Source: Siphlonurus alternatus (taxonomy: Eukaryota > Arthropoda > Insecta > Ephemeroptera > Siphlonuridae). Taken from it: a stretch of 64,000 bases of DNA. The DNA lies in the NCBI GenBank assembly GCA_949825025.1, contig OX463782.1, forward strand, positions 28,994,759 to 29,058,758. The letters run 5' to 3'. The translations under genes were made by a program, and so were the position numbers. Of the stretch, positions 56,254-64,000 are shown piece by piece; the stretch's first letter is position 1; each line of letters starts with the position of its first letter. The notes under the pieces were generated by a model. That model was not told where the DNA came from. It saw nothing but the letters and a program-made list of their open reading frames with translations, and did no database searches.

Positions 56254-57385
56254 TCACTGCATTTTGGACATTTCAAATTTGGTGGTCATTATTTCCTGCA
56301 ACAACATGTAAGAAATATTAGATAATTGTCCTTAGGAAGGAAATTAATGACATAAAAAAATGTAGACATCAAATTAAAGTTGAAAGTGTAATAAAGCAAC
56401 TGAAATTAAAATGTGAAATTGCTAATGTTAGCCACAATTATAAATATAAAATAGGGTTTTATTTAAACAAAGCAGCTAATACAAAAATTGCATACATGTA
56501 TAAGTAAAATAAATGCAATTATAAAAAAATTAAACATCCACTTACTGTAAGTAGTTAATTTTTATTGCACAAATTAAATATACTATCTTAACATTTTGTT
56601 ACAATTTATAGTATGATTACATTATTTTAATAATACTACATTTTAAAAATAAGATTAATAATGAATGATTAAAAGTTCATACCTCATCAGAATCCAAGAT
56701 TGGCAGCGCACTGTAAAAATATTAAAGTTCATTTAGATTTGGAAAAAAAAAAAAAAATGAATGAATGAATGAATGAATGAATGAATGAATGAATGAATGA
56801 ATGAATGAATGAATGAATGAATGAATGAATGAATGAATACAAACAGGATAACACATGATAAAGTGGAATCAAAATTTCGTTCATATTTCAATTAATAATA
56901 AACTATTGTTAACAGTACAACATGGTTAAAACAGAAAATAAGATGGACTTACGTGTCTGCAAGTGATGAGGGAATGTTGTCCTCTACCCATTTGAGGTCA
57001 TCCTCCTGAAATATAAAAAACAAATTAGTAAACAACAAGAAACAAGACTGAATAGCAAGAGAGTTTTTACAATTTTCATTATCAGATGACTACAATAGGG
57101 AAATCGTCAATTTTAGAGAATAACCACAGTGACAAAATTACAATAGCTTGGCAGGTAAAAACCATTCATAGCTTTGCTATCCTTCCCTTTTTGAAAATAT
57201 TAATGTAAATAGGTAGATCTAACTGCCTTACTAATATTTCTAGACTTACCACGCTACTGCTGCTCTGGCGAGGTTTCGGAGAACTGCTGCGGTAAGATCT
57301 CATCTTGACACCGTAAGCGTCGTTCACCATCTGCTCATCCTCGTCCTCATCTTCTGGAGCATCCAGCAGAGGCGTGAAGGCATAT
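56254..57385 (-). CDS. TMEM87: TMEM87 cytosolic tail exons and stop codon
   Basis: Four exons encode the tail: [20 protein letters not shown] with an acidic run, then a serine-rich stretch ([15 protein letters not shown]), the conserved [18 protein letters not shown], and the LDSDE motif with a short end [16 protein letters not shown] stands at 56256-56254. Acidic and DDLKWVE segments are typical for the family's cytosolic tail. The 3'UTR continues to the left, and I could not pick a reliable polyadenylation signal. Confidence 0.88.
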
Positions 57386-60300
57386 CTGCGACATAGATAC
57401 AAACTTAGTTTATTGTTAATGTGTGGAAGATAACTGTAAAAATTTGGTCTATAATTTCTTATTACACAACACTTTAGGGTTTAGACAAGGGAGTGGTTTT
57501 TGGATTTAGAATGTTTGCTCCCCCCCTACCCTAAAGTAATTCAGCATTGGACAAAATTCCAAGGGAGTGGGTGAACACAAGCCTCTTTCACCCACCTCCT
57601 TGGATATTTTTTTATCAATAGTTTGGTTGCAAAATTACACTTCAGTAATTCTATCATTGTTTACTTTAGTGCCCACTAAATGATACCTGCAAAAAAACAA
57701 ATTTTTTTGAAAGGAGATTCAGGTGACTCACCTCTGGTTGTTCTGTGTGGGCCTCCAGAGGATCATGATGACCAGAAGAAGCACAGAGAAGAGCAGGTGC
57801 CAGTACGCCTCATCAACCCACAGCTCCTTCCAGTCCTGGAAACAACATGACACATGTAATTTCTTACAGAAGACTTCAATTATATGCTTGGAACATTTAC
57901 AAATTTGGAACTAACTAAAAAAAAAAAAAAAAAAATACCAGACTAATCAGAGAAATTATTTTTTTATTATTATTATTTTTTTTTTTTTGTTGATCAATAA
58001 TTCTTGCTTGCATAAAAGTAAATACATACATGATACTAAATGTAAATTTACAAAGTGTCAAAAATTGATTTTTTTTGAACAAGGTATAAATTTAAAATTA
58101 AAACATGTGGCAATAAATGGTTAGTCATGATAGTGTGCTCCACTTACGGTTAGGCAGAGGGCTAGGCGGTGAGCCTTGATGGAGTAGAGCATGAAGATGG
58201 CAGAGGCAATCACTGAGAAGATGAGGGTGTTGGTAAAGTGGCGGTACAGAGACAGCTTCACCAGGTTCCTGCAAAACAAAATACTGTATGAGGAAATTTC
58301 CTGCTTTAAATATATTGCTGAATTAATTCAATTGAATAGCAAATTTTAGTGTCTATTTGCTAGCTTCTAAAACAATTTTTGCAGCCAAATTGCATACAAG
58401 AAATTTGCTCCTTTGTTTCAACATATTTGCTATTTTTTTAAAAAGGAATTTTAACAAGAAAATTATTTTAATATAAAACTTTATTAAAAAAAGGAGACAG
58501 TTTGGTGGATGGCCAAATTCACACTAGAAAAGGTTGTAAGATTTTACCTGCGTAGCCTGAGGGTACGAGTGGTTTGCACAAGTGATGTGAAGATCCACCA
58601 ACAGATGGCAGAGTCGAGGACTGCTAGAGGCACGCTGGCCACCAGAATCTGATTGGACGCCTCGTTCTTGTGCCGCATTACACGCAGGTAGCTCTCGACC
58701 GCAGCAAGGCCAAAGTACAGCAAGCCAACACCAACCACGCGGTGCAGCATTGGGCCCAAGCGAGGCCTGAGAACCACGGCTTTATATCAGCAGGAGACCG
58801 GGACAGAAGTCGTGACAGGTTAATCATTGTTACAGTTAAGCATTTTTACAGTATTGTTAGGTGAATGAGATTAAATTGTAACAATATCAAACTCATTAAA
58901 AAATTCTAAATTTATTGCAAAAATAGCTCAAGAATAAAATAAAATTTTGATACAAGTTCATTGTTGAAAGAGCTCCTCGATCAGAGAGAGACCTATTAAC
59001 TCACTTGACGATGCCAAAGCCGAGACTGACGATGATGACCAGCATGCGTGCCAGCGTTCTCTTGCCACACGACACGAGCTCCGCCAGCAGTACGGCCCCT
59101 CGTACGGACACTCCCGACGAGTTGATGCTCTGGTACTCGGCGTAGAACATAGCCTGCAGAACAAGGTGGTCGTGAGATATCGAGACAGTTGTTATAATTG
59201 TTCAAGGAGGTAATTAAGATACACATTTACTGGAAGAGCATACCAAGAAATTATTGGTCAAAAAACAAACAAACAGAAACTGTCTGTTTTCTGTACTTTT
59301 CCTGCTTTGGCACATATACTGTTTATTTGACAAATTCATTACATATTTTCAAAAATAACAAACTAGTAACTACCGTACCCAACAAGCCTAGTCTCACCTT
59401 CTCAAGCATGCCCAGCAAGATGACCCCTCCAATCCAGAACTGTATGCGCAGCAAGTCTCGCCACTGGCAGAATGAGACGATCAGCCACGCCAGCCCGTAG
59501 ATCACATACACCAAACACATGGCGCCGTAGAACTGAGGAGAAAACAATCATACAGTCACTATATATTTAACAAATTGTTAACACAAATTGTAGGCTACGC
59601 TGAAGAGAATGTAACTAAAATAGCTGGAGTAGCAATTATAAATATAGATTACTATCGATTAACTATAAAATAAAAAAATAATAAAACCTTAAATTTAAAA
59701 AAAAAATAAAAAAAAAAAATAATGCTAAATTTAAAAAAATGCTTTAATATTAAAATAATATTGTAGAGTATCGCTATAAATTTAATATGTAAACATGTAT
59801 TACATTTCTGCACTTCTTTTTTACGAACAAGCCAATAAATGAGTCAAAAAAAGTCTATAGTAAAGTGAAAAGCATATTTTTTACTTTAGTGTCTATACTT
59901 ACAGGCAGAAGAGGCCAGTCTGCAGCAGAGAGGTAGCCGTAGCGTCCCTGCATCTCGATATGCACAATGAAGGTCTCCCCCTTCGTATCCTCGATGGTGA
60001 TGAAGAGGAAGTAGACACCATCTTTGGGCACCGTGAACACCGGGTGGTCCACGGTCTGAAATACACGCAAAACTCTCAAACTTCAGTTTTAAATAATATG
60101 TCAGATCTTACATCAACACAGATTTAGATTGATATGACCTTTAAATAATATGGTAATTTTGACTTTGCAATAAATATTGCATTTTTAAAAATTGCAATTC
60201 TATTCAACTTTAATTATGTACTATAATATTTTAATAAATAAAACAGAGAACAACTTACAATAGATGGGATGCCATTGTTCTTCTTCACTGAAGTCTCATT

Positions 60301-62512
60301 CTGCAGAGATTGAATGATCTTTGGAGAAAGAGTCTAGAAACATTAAGTTAAAAAAACATTAGTAAGAGGAGAAGAAATACAGTATTTCAGAACTTCTTTT
60401 TACATTTTAAAAAAGGAAATAATTAATTAAGCCAAATCATATGGGTACTTGTATTAACTATAAAAATACAGAACTTTTATATTATGGAACTAAGATTATT
60501 TTTAATTTAATATTATTTATAAATAAAATTTATTATCTCGGTACTTTTCAGGTGCTCAGAACTACTGAAGGCATGTGGATCATTGAATGGCAACATTAAC
60601 AGAGATGTTCAAGACCTCTATTTAAAAGCATATGCTTTGACATACAAAAATTTGACAATGGACAATCTACAAGAATTTTTTTCATTGCAGAACTAAATAA
60701 AGGATACCAAATTATGTTACTTTTTATTTTTTATTTATTTATTTATTTTTTTCAGGACAGGAAGTATTGCTAAAAAGTTATTCAAAGTTCAGGTTTGAAC
60801 TCACACCCTTTTTGGTTCTATCCTTTTTATTAAGAAGTGAGGCCTAACAACTCCTCTCTCTATACTTTCAATAATATTTTAAAAATAATTCCCGGTCTCT
60901 AAAAAATCAGGAAAAAAAAAAATCAGAGTAGCATATTTTTTCAGTTTAAACTATTTTATAATATATAATAACTGTAGTCACAATGTACCAATTGGTATTT
61001 AATGTGAAATAAAATAAAATAAATAAAATAAAATATTTTGGTACCCTCTATTCATTTCTGCAATAAAAAATGTTCATGTCCATTAATAGTACGCACCTGT
61101 AGCTTTTCAGCATTTTCCTTGCCCCCATTCTCCTCTTTGTCTCCATCCTTTGACTGTAAATTGACATGATTAAGGCTCAGTTAACAAGTACTGTTAATGA
61201 TAATAATTAATGTTAAACTTACCAACGCTGGTGAATTCATAGCGTTGAGAGTTATCTCATCCTGCAACAGAAACACAAATTAAGATTAAGACAATTATTT
61301 ACTGTGCAACTTTTTTTAGTAGGTATTTTTCCAAAAGGAGGGGGGAGAGAGAAACAAATTGCATAATGTTGTGGTATTATAGCGTCTAAATATCCAAAGT
61401 CAACTTAGCAGATTGTGGCTAAATATTCTATCTTAAGTCAATATGTAATGCAATATTATCAACTTGAGATCAGATATTTAACCACAGTTAATGTACCAAG
61501 TTGACTTTGGACATTGAAACGCTGCTACAATGAGGATATATTACATATTTGGATAACAGAAAATAATTTAAACTCCCAAAGTATTAATTTGCTTTAAAGT
61601 AGAAAATAGGAATAGCAAAAATAAACAAAAATAAAAAGAGAGGTCATTCAAGACTCACCAGTATGACACGTCCGTGGCAGGTGTAGGCCTTGGCAGGGAC
61701 TTTAACGTAGCTCCAGTTACGCTCCTTTATCAGCACATCTAGCTGGTTGGTCAACAGTGGAGCCTCACTGCTTTCTCCCTGCATCAAAGATATTTCATGT
61801 CAAAAATGCCAGTTTTTGCACGTAAGATTTAGCTTCAAATTACATAATAAATTTACAATGCAACATTCTATTCATGTAAGTCACGTGGTTTATTGGCAAC
61901 TCTATTTTTATAAAATAAGCTGTTAAGTACACCACAATAAATTATTTAATAGAAACATATATTAAATTGGAATTTTGGGACTTCTCATGAAAAAAAGAAG
62001 CTACTGTATGTAGAAGCTTTCATTTCATTAAATAGAAGCTAGAAAATTTCAAAAGAAATGAAGGGTAAAATATAAGCTCTAAATTCAGTCCAGATTTCCT
62101 GGCTGATTTACTAAGTTGAGTTTCTTAACCTTGGTTCCAGGGTATAAGAACCTGAGCCAAATGCAGGAGCTTATATTCAGCCTCTAAACTGCTGTATAAA
62201 TTGTTTTAAATTCATGTGTTCACTTTTAATTCAATTCATGTGTTTGCAATGATGAATTCAAATTCACCATGCTACGATGTGACACTCACCCCATCTCCAA
62301 AGTGAAGGTAGTCCTCCCAGCAGGGCGACTCGGTCAACACCCAGCTCACCTTCACACCCAGTTCCTGCTGGCTTGGGTCGCATGTCACTGCAAGGTACAG
62401 GTATGTTAGTGAAATAAAAAAGGTATGAATGGACTGGAGATTTATACTTACATGTTATAAAAATTTGGGATCCTTTGAATAAACTTTTTGGCACAAACAC
62501 AGTGTGGTTCAC
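56254..62512 (-). CDS. TMEM87: TMEM87-family Golgi GOLD/7TM protein, sixteen exons, N-terminus outside window
   Basis: Exons (minus strand): 62512-62452, 62387-62290, 61778-61659, 61261-61223, 61153-61097, 60333-60259, 60055-59903, 59532-59398, 59153-59005, 58766-58548, 58268-58148, 57835-57732, 57385-57250, 57005-56953, 56710-56683 and 56295-56254. Every junction has AG/GT borders and matching phases, giving 529 residues ending in TGA. Only a short N-terminal part with the signal peptide is missing. Family signatures include [91 protein letters not shown] and [17 protein letters not shown]87 proteins reside in the Golgi, with a luminal GOLD-like domain and seven helices, and act in Golgi-endosome trafficking. 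The molecular activity is debated. Whether this corresponds to vertebrate A or B is not resolved. Confidence 0.93.
56757..56838. repeat. (TGAA)n tetranucleotide microsatellite
   Basis: About 20 units, in the intron before the penultimate exon of TMEM87. Confidence 0.95.
57471..57613. repeat. Two adjacent inverted repeats in a TMEM87 intron
   Basis: ACTTTAGGGT (57471) pairs perfectly with ACCCTAAAGT (57538). CCAAGGGAGTGGGTGAA (57569) pairs with TTCACCCACCTCCTTGG (57597), with two mismatches. They are probably the remains of a small foldback element. Confidence 0.55.
57732..59532 (-). CDS. TMEM87: TMEM87 seven-helix membrane domain exons
   Basis: Five exons (59532, 59153, 58766, 58268, 57835) cover the seven hydrophobic helices. 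The first is [20 protein letters not shown], the second [18 protein letters not shown], and the last [15 protein letters not shown]. Conserved charged loops ([31 protein letters not shown]) lie between them. Split codons at 59005/58766 (Lys) and 58548/58268 (Arg) are restored correctly, which confirms the exon borders. Confidence 0.92.
59903..62512 (-). CDS. TMEM87: TMEM87 luminal (GOLD-like) domain exons
   Basis: Seven exons encode the luminal domain. It starts [18 protein letters not shown], followed by [20 protein letters not shown] with a Cys pair (TCD and SPCWEDY), then a tail with TCHGRVIL. Two small exons (39 and 57 bp; [13 protein letters not shown] and the charged [11 protein letters not shown]) correspond to the variable linker. 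The last exon (60055-59903) ends the domain with [18 protein letters not shown] and [20 protein letters not shown], which leads into the first helix. Introns hold a family D repeat, a foldback and simple A-rich runs. Confidence 0.88.
60830..61080 (+). repeat. Dispersed repeat family D, copy interrupted by A-rich insert
   Basis: The left half (GAGGCCTAACAACTCC, TTCAATAATATTTTAAAAAT, TCAGAGTAGCAT) and right half (TTTGGTACCCTC, ATTCATTTCTGCAATAAAAA) are separated by about 100 bp, which includes an (AATAAA)-like tract. It lies in a TMEM87 intron. Confidence 0.6.
61379..61525. mobile_element. Imperfect foldback, MITE-like, in a TMEM87 intron
   Basis: AGCGTCTAAATATCCAAAGT at the left pairs imperfectly with ACTTTGGACATTGAAACGCT at the right. 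CCAAAGTCAACTT is an exact core, and an inner GTGGCTAAATAT/ATATTTAACCAC arm follows. The length is about 147 bp with no target duplication visible. Confidence 0.6.
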
Positions 62513-63092
62513 CTGAACAAAATAAAAAAAGATTAATGTTACACTGTACTATATTATTGAAGTCAAATAAAAATAACCATTATTTATTTCCTTTAAAAGC
62601 AAAGGATAGGAATAACCAGTAAGGGCCAGTAATTAAGACCTTACCTTGCTGTTTATCCATACCAGTATATATTTTGCTTTTAAATTCTTTTAAATAAGAT
62701 ATGCCATACAATATTATGGCCTGTTCACAGAGGTGGATGACTTTTATCGCGTCTGTTTGTTTCTGATCGTTTCACATCTATGCTGTTTGCAAGAGTCAAA
62801 CATTCACAAGGGTTGCAATTTCATTGTGAGCATGACGAAATTTGAGCAAGAGTTGTGTGTGACGATTCAGTGGCTGTCCTAATTCCCACTTCTCTTTGCA
62901 TCGATTTGCTTCTCTAAACTATTGGATCTTGCCAATTCAGTATGGACGATATGATCTCAAGCACCAGACGTTCAGGCTCATATTTATTTGCATGTTGCCA
63001 AAATACATCTGATCAGATCAGAACCGATTGGAAACGAACCAAAACTTTGCAATGAAGTAGATTTAGATTTTAACGATCTGCGGCAAATGTGG
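62513..63092. other. Upstream TMEM87 intron, no feature assigned
   Basis: No exon is recognised. The segment from about 62740 to 63092 is less AT-rich than usual and may include the 3' untranslated part of the adjacent retroelement, but I cannot set its end. Confidence 0.4.
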
Positions 63093-64000
63093 CTAAACCA
63101 CGGTGGCTCGCAATATAGTGCTCAACGCACTCTTAAATCCCCCGTAACTCTCCGCCCCCACCACCTCGGACGGCAGGGAGTTCCACTCCCTCACTGTTCG
63201 GTTTATGAAGGAGTACTTTCCCACATCACTTCCACTAACCCTGAACTCAAGTTTCCACCGATGATCCCCCCTCCCAATATATCTACCTTTCCTAGTTCTG
63301 TCACTAAACTCGCTCCAATCTGCCATCTCCCTGTTAACTTTAAACAAATTTCCTAATCGGTCCTTTCCTCGAGTGGCTCCCACTCCAAAGTCTGAATCAT
63401 TTTCGACACGCTTTCATAATCCTTCCACACCTTTTTGTCATCTGAAACTAATCTCCGTTTTCTCATTCTACCCATAACTCTTCTAGCAGCCCTCCTCTGA
63501 ACCTTTTCCAACTCCTTCTTTACAATCTGCCTATATGGATCCTACACACTACATGCATACTCCAGTATTGGTCTCACTAAGGTCTTATAGGCCTTGTCTC
63601 TGACAAATACAGTCGCCCCTTTCAGATTTCTCATAACGAACTCCAAATTTCTCCTTCCCTTTGATGTTACATACCTAATATGCTCATTCCAATTCAGCTC
63701 TCTCTGAAGAACCACCCCAAGGTATTTATATTTATCGTCCTCCCTAAGTACCTCTCCTCTCATTAGGTATACTGCTTCTTCTTTTACTCTTTTCCTACTG
63801 AAATTAACTACCGAACATTTGCCAACATTAAGACTCATACCATTTTTGTCCACCCACCTACCTACAGTGTCTAGATCTTCTTGCAGCTTCCTCTTATCTT
63901 CCTCATTTACTATTTTCCTATAAAAAACACTATCATCAGCAAACAACCTCATTAAAGAATCTACTCCCTCCGGCAAATCTTCAATAAAAATCAAAAACAA
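63093..64000 (-). pseudogene. Non-LTR retrotransposon reverse transcriptase, 3' fragment, decayed
   Basis: The minus strand encodes the C-terminal part of a reverse transcriptase. It has the catalytic FADD box (LFADDSVFYR), then SLNVGKC, KYLGVVL, LVRPILEYACSV, VQRRAARRVMGRMRKRR, and a C-terminal stretch ending GKYSFINRTVREWNSLP. A stop codon at 63544-63542 interrupts it right after YACSV, and a frameshift lies near 63365-63383, so it is inactive. The stop codon of the last frame is at 63095. The 5' part lies beyond the right edge. The RT looks like a Jockey/CR1-type LINE found widely in arthropods; I cannot name the clade. It lies in the same orientation as TMEM87, probably in an upstream intron. 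Confidence 0.85.

Noticed and set aside
62988..63356. Plus-strand ORF over the retroelement
   Set aside because: It is the antisense shadow of the reverse transcriptase C-terminus on the minus strand.

Overview
The window looks like one AT-rich piece of an invertebrate nuclear genome, most likely an arthropod and possibly a crustacean. I base this on spliced minus-strand exons of two conserved animal genes, long (GA)n, (CT)n and (TA)n microsatellites, and many short hairpin transposons. I see no prokaryotic gene organisation. The species cannot be fixed from the sequence alone.

Two real genes are supported, both on the minus strand. The first spans about 45.8 kb down to 2.83 kb and runs off the left edge. 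It encodes a secreted or type I membrane protein with a CUB domain. A signal-peptide exon (45654-45783) is joined in phase across a 38 kb intron to the first half of the CUB domain (7001-7224), then to the second half (2830-2974). The second gene (62512 to 56254) is a TMEM87-type GOLD/seven-transmembrane Golgi protein. Sixteen consecutive exons are visible, all with matching splice phases, ending at a stop codon. Only the extreme N-terminus lies outside the window. A decayed non-LTR reverse transcriptase fragment sits just upstream at 63093-64000.

The most unusual part is 7631-19268, inside the large first intron of the CUB gene and about 400 bp from its second coding exon. It is a GC-rich array in an AT-rich setting, laid out as A-B-A-A-A-A-B. 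A is a 1.34 kb unit with five nearly identical copies. B is a 2.4-2.5 kb unit with two copies. Every unit ends in the same ACCCCTAG, and the next unit starts directly after it. B begins TC, ends CTAG and has a conserved imperfect hairpin about 15 nt before the end, which suggests a Helitron-like (rolling-circle) origin. B also holds a 5S rRNA-derived segment with its box C, a cluster of CCAAT, YY1-like and E-box motifs, and a copy of a dispersed repeat found three more times in the window. Each A unit has a CTCF-like motif. The long ORFs in A are probably non-coding, because the differences between copies look neutral.

The rest is intron or intergenic DNA with many short elements: a hAT MITE with 8-bp target duplications (20153-20326), a near-perfect TTAA-flanked foldback (52129-52383), two copies of one hairpin MITE (45275 and 46518), further MITE-like inverted repeats at 35.2, 49.7, 50.8 and 61.4 kb, a cluster of six ACGCGT palindromes (49.95-50.14 kb), and CpG-rich patches that could be the promoter of the CUB gene.
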